Shown here one piece after another: positions 51,909 to 59,721 of a stretch of 64,000 nucleotides of DNA (positions are counted from its first letter, which is position 1; every line of letters begins with the position of its first letter). The notes below the pieces were generated by a model. The model was not told where the DNA came from. It saw only the letters and a program-made list of their open reading frames with translations, and ran no database searches. The stretch is from Geodermatophilus sp. YIM 151500 (GTDB lineage Bacteria > Actinomycetota > Actinomycetes > Mycobacteriales > Geodermatophilaceae): contig NZ_JAOVZT010000001.1 of the NCBI RefSeq assembly GCF_025716945.1, positions 530,271 through 594,270 on the forward strand, in the 5' to 3' direction. The translations under genes were made by a program, and so were the position numbers.

Positions 51909-53253
51909 GCACCCGCTCCCAGTCGGTCACCGCCGCGTCGAAGGCGGTCACCTCCACCCGGGCGGCGTTCAGGTAGTGCTCGACCACCTCGTCGCCGAAG
52001 GCCTTCCGCGCCATCGCGCTCTCGGCGAGCCGGGCCGCCGCATCGCGCAGGGTGCCGGGCACCTTCTCCCGGCCGGCCGTGTAGGCGTTGCCGGTCAGCG
52101 CCGGTTCCAGCGGCAGCTCGTTCTCCACCCCGTGCAGCCCGGCCGCGATCAGCGCGGCGACGGCGAGGTAGGGATTGACGTCGGCGCCGGGCAGCCGGTT
52201 CTCGAACCGCAGCGACTCGCCGTGCCCGACCACCCGCAGCGCGCACGTCCGGTTGTCCAGGCCCCAGGCCACCGCGGTCGGCGCGAAGCTGCCCTCGGCG
52301 AACCGCTTGTACGAGTTGATGTTCGGCGCGAGGAACGCCGTCAGCTCGCCCAGGCAGGCCAGCTGCCCCGCGAGGAAGTGCTCCATCAGCGGGCTGAACC
52401 CGTGCTCGCCGTCCCCGGCCATGGCCGGGCGGCCGTCGGCGTCCCGGAGGCTCAGGTGGATGTGGCACGAGTTGCCCTCGCGCTCGTCGTACTTGGCCAT
52501 GAAGCTCACGCTCATGCCCTGCTGGGCGGCGATCTCCTTGGCCCCGGTCTTGTAGACGACGTGGTTGTCGCAGGTGGTCAGCGCGTCGCTGTAGCGGAAG
52601 GCGATCTCGTGCTGGCCGCGGTTGCACTCCCCCTTGGCCGACTCCACGTACAGGCCCGCGCCGGTCATCCCGTGGGTGATCGCGCGCAGCAGCCCGTCGA
52701 TGCGGCCGGTGCCGACCAGCGAGTAGTCGACGTTGTACTGGTTGGCCGGCTCCAGGTGCCGGTAGCCGGACCGCCAGGCGTCCTCGTACGACGTCCGGAA
52801 GGTGAAGAACTCCAGCTCGGTGCCGCAGTGGGCGGTCAGACCGCGCTCGGCCAGCCGGTCGAGCTGGCGGCGGAGCACCTGGCGGGGGGACGGCGCCACC
52901 GGCTCGCCGGCGTGGTCGAGGACGTCGCACAGCACGAGCGCCGTCCCCGGGTGCCACGGCACCCGGCGCATGGTCCTGAGGTCCGGGCGCAGTGCGAAGT
53001 CGCCGTACCCGGTGTCCCACGACGACATCGCGTAGCCGGCGACGGTGTTCATCTCGACGTCGACGGCGAGCAGGTAGTTGCACGCTTCGGCACCGTGCGG
53101 CAGCACCTCCTCCAGGAAGTACCGCGCCGAGCAGCGCTTGCCCTGAAGCCGACCCTGCATGTCGGTCATCGCGACGAGGACGGTGTCGATCTCACCGGGC
53201 CCGACGGCCGAGCGCAGCTGCTCGACGGTCAGCGGTGCCGGACGTCGGTCCAC
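51889..53253 (-). CDS. Glutamine synthetase-family gamma-glutamylamine synthetase
   Basis: The 454-residue protein belongs to the GlnA-like family that ligates glutamate to amines. Motifs: ELEFFTF, ESAKGECNRGQHEIAFRYSD, CHIHLSL, NINSYKRFAEGSFAPT, and RLPGADVNPYLA. The neighbours (PuuD-like hydrolase, aldehyde dehydrogenase, ethanolamine permease) point to a gamma-glutamylethanolamide or gamma-glutamylpolyamine synthetase. GTG 53253 has GGGGAGGCGCC directly upstream; an ATG at 53301 extends it by 16 residues without an RBS. It starts the minus-strand catabolic operon. Confidence 0.88.
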   Translation of the reverse strand: MDRRPAPLTVEQLRSAVGPGEIDTVLVAMTDMQGRLQGKRCSARYFLEEVLPHGAEACNYLLAVDVEMNTVAGYAMSSWDTGYGDFALRPDLRTMRRVPWHPGTALVLCDVLDHAGEPVAPSPRQVLRRQLDRLAERGLTAHCGTELEFFTFRTSYEDAWRSGYRHLEPANQYNVDYSLVGTGRIDGLLRAITHGMTGAGLYVESAKGECNRGQHEIAFRYSDALTTCDNHVVYKTGAKEIAAQQGMSVSFMAKYDEREGNSCHIHLSLRDADGRPAMAGDGEHGFSPLMEHFLAGQLACLGELTAFLAPNINSYKRFAEGSFAPTAVAWGLDNRTCALRVVGHGESLRFENRLPGADVNPYLAVAALIAAGLHGVENELPLEPALTGNAYTAGREKVPGTLRDAAARLAESAMARKAFGDEVVEHYLNAARVEVTAFDAAVTDWERVRGFERL

Positions 53254-53334
53254 GGCGCCTCCCCGGGACGGCGGCAGGGCATCGGATCGCGACTGATCCA
53301 TTGACCGCGCATGCAACCGGTTGGCGACGTCGGC

Positions 53335-53350
53335 GTCAACGGTCTTGACA
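53335..53350. promoter_or_regulatory. Candidate operator and -35 in the divergent promoter region
   Basis: GTCAA-CGGTC-TTGAC is a 5-base inverted repeat with a 5-base spacer, overlapping TTGACA (53345-53350), a consensus -35. A 10-bp palindrome CAACCGGTTG lies at 53314-53323. Both are in the 198-base region between the divergent catabolic operons and are candidate sites for the local GntR regulator. Confidence 0.3.
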
Positions 53351-53451
53351 GCGCCGTCCGACCGCTCCACCCTTCGCGCCACGTGCCCGGCCAAAGGTCC
53401 GGCCGCGATCCATTGCCCGCTGCGGGCGGGCCCTGATCCCGGAGTGCGCCC

Positions 53452-54900
53452 ATGGCCGACCGTCGCCAGATCCACGGGGTCGAGTACGAGCGGATGGGCG
53501 CCGACTACCTGCAGCACCGGCAGCTCAAGCGCGGCGCCGCCGGCTGGGTGCTGCTGGCCGGGCTCGGCGTCGCCTACGTCATCTCCGGCGACTTCGCCGG
53601 CTGGAACTTCGGCCTGGCCGAGGGCGGCTGGGGCGGGCTGCTCGTCGCCACCGTGCTGATGGCGGTCATGTACACCGCGATGGTGTTCGGCCTGGCCGAG
53701 CTGGCTTCGGCGCTGCCGGTCGCCGGCGCCGGGTACGGCTTCGCCCGGCGGGCGATGGGCCCGCTGGCCGGCTTCGCCACCGGGACGGCGATCCTCATCG
53801 AGTACGTCATCGCCCCGGCCGCGATCGTCGTGTTCATCGGCGGCTACGTCGAGGCGCTGGGCCTGTTCGGGCTGACCAGCGGCTGGCCGGTCTACCTGGT
53901 CTGCTACGCGATCTTCGTCGGCGTCCACCTGTACGGCGTCGGCGAGGCGCTCAAGCTGATGTTCGCCATCACCGCGATCGCCGTCGTCGCGCTGGCGGCG
54001 TTCGTCATCGGCATGCTGCCGCAGTTCAGCACGTCGAACCTGTTCGACATCGAGCCGACGTCCGCGGCCGGCGCCAGCGAGTTCCTGCCGTTCGGCCTCG
54101 CCGGCGTGATCGCCGCGTTCGTCTACGGCATCTGGTTCTTCCTCGCCGTCGAGGGCGTGCCGCTGGCCGCCGAGGAGTCGCGCGACCCGAAGCGGGACAT
54201 GCCCCGCGGCATCATCGCCGCGATGATGGTGCTGCTGGTCTTCGCGGCGCTCATCCTGTTCACCGCCCCCGGCGGGGCCGGGTCGGCGGTGATCTCCGAG
54301 TCGGACAACCCGCTGCCGCTCGCCCTGCGCGAGGCCTACGGCGGCAACCCGTGGGTGGCCGACTTCGTCAACTACGCGGGCCTGGCCGGCCTGGTCGCCA
54401 GCTTCTTCTCGATCGTCTTCGCCTACTCGCGGCAGCTGTTCGCGCTCTCCCGGGCCGGCTACCTGCCCCGCTGGCTGTCGAAGACCGGCTCCCGGCGGAC
54501 GCCGTACCTCGCCCTGGTCGTCCCGGGCACGATCGGCTTCCTGCTCGCCGCCATCACCCAGGACGGCGCCCTGCTGATCAACATCGCCGTCTTCGGGGCG
54601 ACCGTCTCGTACGTGCTGATGATGCTCGCGCACATCGTGCTGCGCCGCCGCGAGCCCGACCTGCCCCGGCCGTACCGGACGCCGGGCGGCGTCGTGACCA
54701 CCGGCGTCGCGCTGGTGCTGGCCGCGGCCGCGGTGGTGGCCACCTTCTTCGTCGACGAGCTCGCCGCCGGCATCACCGCGTTGATCTTCGTCGCGGCGCT
54801 GGCCTACTTCTGGTTCTACAGCCGGCACCGGCTCGTGGCGAACGCCCCGGAGGAGGAGTTCGAGGCGATCGAGCGGGCCGAGGCCGAACTGGGCGGATGA
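53452..54900 (+). CDS. Ethanolamine/amino-acid permease (APC superfamily)
   Basis: The 482-residue transporter has about 12 membrane helices and APC features: VAYVISGDFAGWNFGLAEGG, AELASALPVAGAGYGFARRA, and AVEGVPLAAEESRDPKRDMPR. This last segment is typical of ethanolamine permeases of the EAT type. It would import ethanolamine or a similar amine across the cytoplasmic membrane. The gene overlaps the GntR regulator by 4 bases (ATGA) and diverges from the synthetase operon. Confidence 0.88.
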   Translation: MADRRQIHGVEYERMGADYLQHRQLKRGAAGWVLLAGLGVAYVISGDFAGWNFGLAEGGWGGLLVATVLMAVMYTAMVFGLAELASALPVAGAGYGFARRAMGPLAGFATGTAILIEYVIAPAAIVVFIGGYVEALGLFGLTSGWPVYLVCYAIFVGVHLYGVGEALKLMFAITAIAVVALAAFVIGMLPQFSTSNLFDIEPTSAAGASEFLPFGLAGVIAAFVYGIWFFLAVEGVPLAAEESRDPKRDMPRGIIAAMMVLLVFAALILFTAPGGAGSAVISESDNPLPLALREAYGGNPWVADFVNYAGLAGLVASFFSIVFAYSRQLFALSRAGYLPRWLSKTGSRRTPYLALVVPGTIGFLLAAITQDGALLINIAVFGATVSYVLMMLAHIVLRRREPDLPRPYRTPGGVVTTGVALVLAAAAVVATFFVDELAAGITALIFVAALAYFWFYSRHRLVANAPEEEFEAIERAEAELGG

Positions 54901-55616
54901 CCTCGTCGCTGCGGTCGTCGGGGGCGGACGCAGCGCTCTTCCGGCCGCTGCGCGGCGGCAACGCCTTCGAGGAGACCGTCGAACGGCTGCTGCAGGCGCT
55001 GCGGCTGGGCGTGGTCGCGCCCGGCGGCCGGCTGCCGCCGGGCCGCGAGCTCGCGGCGCGGCTCGGGGTGAGCCGGGCGACGCTGCGGGAGGCGCTGGCC
55101 ACGCTGCAGGACGCCGGCTACCTGGAGTCGCGGCGCGGCCGCTACGGCGGCACGTTCGTCCGGGCGGCGCCGCCGGCCGACCGCATCGTCCGCAGCCCGT
55201 CGGGGGCCGAGCTGGACGACGTGCTGCAGTTCCGGCTGGTGCTCGAGGAGGGTGCGGCCGAGGCGGCCGCCGCCCGCGCACTGACCCGCGCCGAGCGGGA
55301 GCACCTCTCCTCGCGGCTGGCCGCCTGCACCGGCGCGCCGCTGGCCGACTACCGGCGGCTGGACTCGCGGCTGCACCTCGCCGTGGCCGAGGTGGCGGGT
55401 TCACCGTCCCTGACAACGGCGGTGGCCGACGTCCGCATCCGGGTCAACGAGCTGCTCGACGCCATCCCGCTGCTGCCGCCGAACATCGAGCACTCCGACC
55501 GGCAGCACGCGGCGGTGGTGACGGCGATCCTCGCCGGGGACCCGGACGGCGCCCGGCGGCACATGGCCGAGCACCTGGCCGGGACGGCGGCGCTGCTGCG
55601 CGGCTTCCTCACCTGA
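54897..55616 (+). CDS. GntR/FadR family transcriptional regulator
   Basis: The 239-residue regulator has an N-terminal winged helix (LPPGRELAARLGVSRATLRE, then LQDAGYLESRRGRYGGTFV). The C-terminal FCD ligand domain has FRLVLEEGAAEAAAAR, the metal-ligand region DSRLHLAVAEVAGS, and HAAVVTAILAGDPDGARRHM. It is coupled to the permease gene by an ATGA overlap. By position it should sense an amine pathway metabolite and control both divergent operons. Confidence 0.92.
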   Translation: MTSSLRSSGADAALFRPLRGGNAFEETVERLLQALRLGVVAPGGRLPPGRELAARLGVSRATLREALATLQDAGYLESRRGRYGGTFVRAAPPADRIVRSPSGAELDDVLQFRLVLEEGAAEAAAARALTRAEREHLSSRLAACTGAPLADYRRLDSRLHLAVAEVAGSPSLTTAVADVRIRVNELLDAIPLLPPNIEHSDRQHAAVVTAILAGDPDGARRHMAEHLAGTAALLRGFLT

Positions 55617-55776
55617 GGGCGCCGCGGCGGTCGGCTGAGCCTGCGACGCGGCGACGCGGCGACGCGGCCCTCGTGCGTCCACGGCTCGCCCAGGCACTGG
55701 AGCCACGCGACCTATCGCCAGCACCTCGGCCCGCCGCCGCTGCCCACCCGGGCCCGACCTGCCGACATGCCCGCAC

Positions 55777-56922
55777 TCACCCCCGGCCGGCGTAGTCGGC
55801 CAGCCGCTCGCTGACCGCGGTGACGGTAGGCAGGGGCGGCCGCGCGAAGTGCTCCGGCTTGGCCGACCGCAGCAACTCCTCTCCGTCGCGGGCCCAGTCG
55901 AACCGCGGTCGCTTCAGCAGCCGCCGGAAGACGGTGCTGACCGTGTCCGGGTGCCGGTCGGCCAGCCGGCGCAGCACCATCGGTGCGACGCTGTCGTCGT
56001 CCAGGTATGACAACACCGTGTCCCGGTACCGACGGCGCCGCAGCAGATCGGGGTCGGCGAAGGCCTCCTCGACCAGGCCGAACTCGGCGAGGAAGTCCAT
56101 CCCGTCGTCCTCGTCGTAGATGAACGCCACCGTCTCGGCGTCCACCAGCTCCGGAGGCAGCTCGACGACCGGCGTGGGGGCCGTGCCCGCCAGGTGCGCC
56201 CGCTCCGGGTGCTCCCGCAGGATCTCCTGCTGGCGGAACGCGTAGAACTCGTCGAGCCGCCGCTGCGCCTGCTCCCCCGGCACGACCACGAGGTCGGTGC
56301 CGAAGAACCGGACGAAGCGCTGCCGCTCCGCCCGCTGCATCTCCCACGCCCGGGCCAACTTCTCCGGGTTGCGGAACACCGACTCCGGCGAGCGCAGCGA
56401 CATGTCCAGTGCCAGCTGGGCGGCGAGCTTGCGCTCGGCCGGCCGCAGCACGCTGATCGGCCCGCTGAACACCCACTCGTCGCCGACCGCCACCAGGCGG
56501 GTGAGCAGGAACGACCGCTTCGGCGTCCGGCGGAACACCGACGGGCCGAGGGTGGACCGCGTCCGGTACGTCAGGTCGTCGACGAGGTTGACCAGGATCA
56601 GCGCGGGTCCGTCGCGGCGCTGGACTTCGAAGACCCCCGAGACCACGTCGTGCCAGCCGAGCAGCATCTGCCGGTCCTGCGGCGACAGCTCGGGGCGCGC
56701 GTCGACGAACTGCTCGACGACGGTGCGGCCGTCGCGCAGGCGGTGCTCGAGGACGAAGGAGTCCCAGAGCAGCATCAACTGGCTCTCGTCCCACACCTCG
56801 ACCGCGTCGCCGTAGTCGGCCAGCATCGAGCGGAAAGCCCGGTCGTAGCGCGGCTGCTGCGAGAACTCCACCAACTGCTGCTTCAGTTCACCGGCCCGCG
56901 CGACGAGGTCTTCCACCACCAT
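55777..56922 (-). CDS. Conserved protein of unknown function, 381 residues
   Basis: No domain is recognised. The protein is soluble, acidic and rich in Arg/Asp pairs, with many helices; it contains VRFFGTDLVVVPGEQAQRRL and a central RRTPKRSFLLTRLVAVG segment. ATG 56922 has GGTGGAG just upstream; an in-frame start at 56961 is possible. It stands alone between the GntR gene and the nucleotidyltransferase-HepT pair. Confidence 0.75.
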   Translation of the reverse strand: MVVEDLVARAGELKQQLVEFSQQPRYDRAFRSMLADYGDAVEVWDESQLMLLWDSFVLEHRLRDGRTVVEQFVDARPELSPQDRQMLLGWHDVVSGVFEVQRRDGPALILVNLVDDLTYRTRSTLGPSVFRRTPKRSFLLTRLVAVGDEWVFSGPISVLRPAERKLAAQLALDMSLRSPESVFRNPEKLARAWEMQRAERQRFVRFFGTDLVVVPGEQAQRRLDEFYAFRQQEILREHPERAHLAGTAPTPVVELPPELVDAETVAFIYDEDDGMDFLAEFGLVEEAFADPDLLRRRRYRDTVLSYLDDDSVAPMVLRRLADRHPDTVSTVFRRLLKRPRFDWARDGEELLRSAKPEHFARPPLPTVTAVSERLADYAGRG

Positions 56923-57183
56923 GACTCCACCACCATGAGCAGCCTCCGCACAGGTGGGCATCCGCGGTCGAGCTCACCGTATGCCTCCCACGCCGTCCGC
57001 TGCCTGATCACGAAGTCCGGGGAGCGACGCACCGACAGGACCCGGCGTGCTCACCGCTCGGCGGGCCGAAGGGCTGCGGGTCGTCGATCCACGAGCACGA
57101 GAGCGCTCACGGGGGCCGTGCGAGAAGGCCTGGCGCACCGCCCTCGAGCCCGCGGGGGCTCCTGCGCCTCCTACCCTCGGGCC

Positions 57184-57591
57184 GTGCCCGTCGCCGACTC
57201 GCTCAAACGCCTGCGTGCTGCCGCCGATGACGGGCGACTCGACGAGCTGGCACGCCGGCACGGCGTCGCGCTGGTCACCGTCTTCGGCAGCGCCGTCCGC
57301 ACCCCGGAGCGCGCCCTCGATCTCGACGTCGCGGTGTCCCTTCCGGCGGGAACGCACGGGCTGCTGGAGCTGGTGGGAGAACTCGCCGACCTGACCGCCA
57401 GTGACGACGTCGACGTGCTGGTTCTCGACGGCGCCTCCCCGACGGCGCGGTTCGCCGGGCTCGTCGGCGCGGAACCGCTGCACGAGGCATCGGCCGGTCT
57501 GTTCGCCCGGACGCAGATGGCGGCGGCCCTCGAGTTCTACGAGACGGCCTGGCTGCGCGACCTGGAACTGCAGCGACTGGCGGAGTCGTGA
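57184..57591 (+). CDS. MntA-like minimal nucleotidyltransferase antitoxin
   Basis: The 135-residue protein has the minimal nucleotidyltransferase signature FGSAVRTPERALDLDVAV (GSx10DxD form) and a third acidic position in DDVDVLVLDGA. MntA AMPylates the HepT toxin. Unlike canonical GSxARG the sequence reads GSAVRT. The TGA overlaps the next gene's GTG by 4 bases, as in hepT-mntA operons. Confidence 0.85.
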   Translation: MPVADSLKRLRAAADDGRLDELARRHGVALVTVFGSAVRTPERALDLDVAVSLPAGTHGLLELVGELADLTASDDVDVLVLDGASPTARFAGLVGAEPLHEASAGLFARTQMAAALEFYETAWLRDLELQRLAES

Positions 57592-58025
57592 CACCTCGTC
57601 CCGTCGACGTCGCCTCGGTGCAGGCGAAGCTCCGCTCGCTCGACGAATTGGTCCGTGCCCTGCGCCTGGTCGGAGAGGTCGACGGCACCCGGCTGCAGGC
57701 GGACCTACTGCTCCGGCTGGCGGTGGAACGGGCCCTGACCCAGGCGGTCGACCTGGTCGTGGCGGTGTGCAGCCATGTGCTGGCCGCCGAGTCGGCCGCG
57801 GTGCCGACGACGTACCGCGACGCAGTCCGCGGCGCGGCCGAGCACGGTCTGGTCACCGCGGACCTGGCCCGGTCGCTGGTGGCCGCCGTCGGGCTGCGCA
57901 ACATCTTGGTGCACGAGTACGCCCGTGCGGACCTCTCGATCGTCGCCGCGGCCGTGCCCGTGGCGCAGCGGGACCTGGCCGACTTCGTGCGGCAGGTCGC
58001 GAGCTGGGTGCAGCCCCGGATGTGA
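57588..58025 (+). CDS. HepT-like HEPN ribonuclease toxin
   Basis: The 145-residue helical protein is a DUF86/HepT member with the intact Rx4HxY motif in GLRNILVHEYAR (Arg, His, Tyr). The Tyr is the residue AMPylated by the partner nucleotidyltransferase in studied systems. It should cleave tRNA or mRNA when released. The pair here is intact, in contrast to the locus at 24273-25128 whose HepT lacks the His. Confidence 0.87.
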   Translation: MTPRPVDVASVQAKLRSLDELVRALRLVGEVDGTRLQADLLLRLAVERALTQAVDLVVAVCSHVLAAESAAVPTTYRDAVRGAAEHGLVTADLARSLVAAVGLRNILVHEYARADLSIVAAAVPVAQRDLADFVRQVASWVQPRM

Positions 58026-58099
58026 TCCGGGGGCCGGTCCAAGCCGGGTCGGGAACCCACGTGCTGTCGTGCGGCGATCCCGGCACCCTGCCGGCCGCG

Positions 58100-58473
58100 A
58101 CCATCGAGCCCCGCCGAGCACGGGGTCGTGCTCCGTGACCCGTCGGCCGCGTTGGACTGCCCGTGCATCTGCCATCCGCGCGTGGACGTCGGCGCGCACG
58201 GCGGCGGGAGGCAGGCGGGCTGCGGCTGCAGCGCACCCCGGAGGAGCGGCAGGCGGCGCTACGGCAGCTGTTCGCCTCGCTGATCCGACCGTCGACGGGC
58301 GCGGGTTCTACCTGCGGGAACGCACAACCTCTGCGGGTGACGACCCGGACGACGGCCCGGCCAGCGATCCGTGGGCGGCCGAGCCCCATGCACCCGCCAT
58401 CGACATCGCCGACGGTGACGGCGACCGGCTGCTCGGCGACGCCCATCGGCGGACGGCTGGTCGTGCTGGGACG
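58100..58473 (+). pseudogene. Decayed Cys-rich gene
   Basis: Pieces of a protein-like sequence appear in different frames: DCPCICHPRVDVGAHGG, QRTPEERQAALRQLFASL, then ADPTVDGRGFYLRERTTSAG. The clustered Cys (CPCICH, GCGC) look like a metal site. No single frame joins them; at least two breaks are needed. The family is unknown and the call is tentative. Confidence 0.35.
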
Positions 58474-59148
58474 TCAGGCCAGCAGGGCAAGGCTGAGCAG
58501 GTGACCGAAGACAGCGATCGCCGGGTCGTGGTTCCCCCGGAAGTTAGGCGGCCGGCCCATCGACTCACGAGCGGCACGGGCGTAGGCGACGTCGTCCGGC
58601 CGCGGCTTCGAGGTGATGAAGACCGGTAGCGAGTACCGCAGTGCGATGGCCGCGGCCCAGGTCCGTGCCGTCCGGCCGTTGCCGTTGGCGAAAGGATGGA
58701 TTCGCACCCACTCGCCGTGCACGACCGCGGCCAACGCGACCACGTCGTGCAGGTGGTCGACCGACCGGGGTCGCTGCCCCACCGGCAACAGGTCGTCCAG
58801 GTACTGCAGCCCCGCGTGGATCTTCGGGATCAGGTCCGCGATCTCGGCGTCGACCTGTGTCGACCACACGCCGACCCGTTCGGGGAGGCCGTCCGCCAGC
58901 GGTGGACCGACCCCGACCTCGTGGTCGACCAGTTCGGGGACACGAGGATCACCGCGCAGGTGCCCCACGTAGCCGGGCACCGGCACGCGGCAGCCGGCGT
59001 AAAGCCTGCTGTGCCAGCCGAGCGCGTCAGCGAGCGTGGGCAGCGCCCGCCCTCCCGCCGCAGCCTGCAGCGACGAGATCACGGTGGCGGCATTTCGCCC
59101 GATGAGCGGCAGGTCGCGCGGGTCGTCCTCCCAGGGCGGCCCCGGCAC
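58474..59148 (-). CDS. Fic/DOC family toxin
   Basis: The 224-residue protein has the Fic core motif HPFANGNGRTARTW (HPFx[N]GNGRxxR), complete for AMP or other nucleotidyl transfer. Fic proteins modify Tyr, Thr or His residues of target proteins such as gyrase. No obvious inhibitory S/TxxxE(G/N) helix is visible in this protein, so inhibition may come from the neighbouring gene. GTG 59148 lies 2 bases after the upstream gene stop region (59151), indicating a short operon. Confidence 0.88.
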   Translation of the reverse strand: MPGPPWEDDPRDLPLIGRNAATVISSLQAAAGGRALPTLADALGWHSRLYAGCRVPVPGYVGHLRGDPRVPELVDHEVGVGPPLADGLPERVGVWSTQVDAEIADLIPKIHAGLQYLDDLLPVGQRPRSVDHLHDVVALAAVVHGEWVRIHPFANGNGRTARTWAAAIALRYSLPVFITSKPRPDDVAYARAARESMGRPPNFRGNHDPAIAVFGHLLSLALLA

Positions 59149-59150
59149 GG

Positions 59151-59540
59151 TCAGCGGTGGCCGGTGCGGAAGGCCGCCAGGACGCCGGCCTGCTCCTGGC
59201 CGGCCGGCTGCTGCGGCGCGCCGTGGGCCGGTCCACGTCCGACGTCGCTGTGCAAGGCGAACGACTGCAGCGGCTCGGGCCGCCCCTCCCCCTCGGCGAA
59301 GTCGCGCATGCTGCGCGCCACGACGTCGCCGTACGCCTCGTCGGACAACTGACCCAGGCGCGACGCTGCGGCCTGCAGGTCGGCAGCCAGCAGCCGCCCC
59401 CGCATGACCATGTCCCCCTCGATCGCGTGCTCGATCAGCTCGTTCTGGCTGACACCTTCCTGCCGTGCCACGTCCCGCACCAGCGCGCGCAATCGCGGGT
59501 TCCGCAGACGGAGGGGGAACGCGGAGGAGCGATCAGCCAC
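59151..59540 (-). CDS. Putative Fic antitoxin
   Basis: The 129-residue protein begins with a ribbon-helix-helix-like segment (FPLRLRNPRLRALVRDVARQ, then GVSQNELIEHAIEGDMVMRG) and a long helical C-terminus. Its place directly upstream of a Fic gene, with 2 bases between, makes an antitoxin likely. The start is uncertain: GTG 59540 fits the conserved region; TTG 59576 adds 12 residues. Confidence 0.6.
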   Translation of the reverse strand: MADRSSAFPLRLRNPRLRALVRDVARQEGVSQNELIEHAIEGDMVMRGRLLAADLQAAASRLGQLSDEAYGDVVARSMRDFAEGEGRPEPLQSFALHSDVGRGPAHGAPQQPAGQEQAGVLAAFRTGHR

Positions 59541-59721
59541 GTTCTCGATGGTCCACGCCGGACTGCGTGATGTCAATCGCGTCCCGTGACATCAACGTCG
59601 GCGAGCGACGAGGGCCACGCGCCGAGCCGTCGATGCCCTGACACGCACGCCACTGCGGCCGGTTTCGTCGTAAGCCCTCCCTAACATCGCCGCGACACAT
59701 CCCACGGGGGTCGGAGGCGGC

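Noticed and set aside
51889-55416. A 1175-codon open frame on the minus strand suggesting a giant fused protein.
   Set aside because: Only the part up to about 53253 has glutamine synthetase homology. The rest lies antisense to the permease and GntR genes and is open because of high GC bias.
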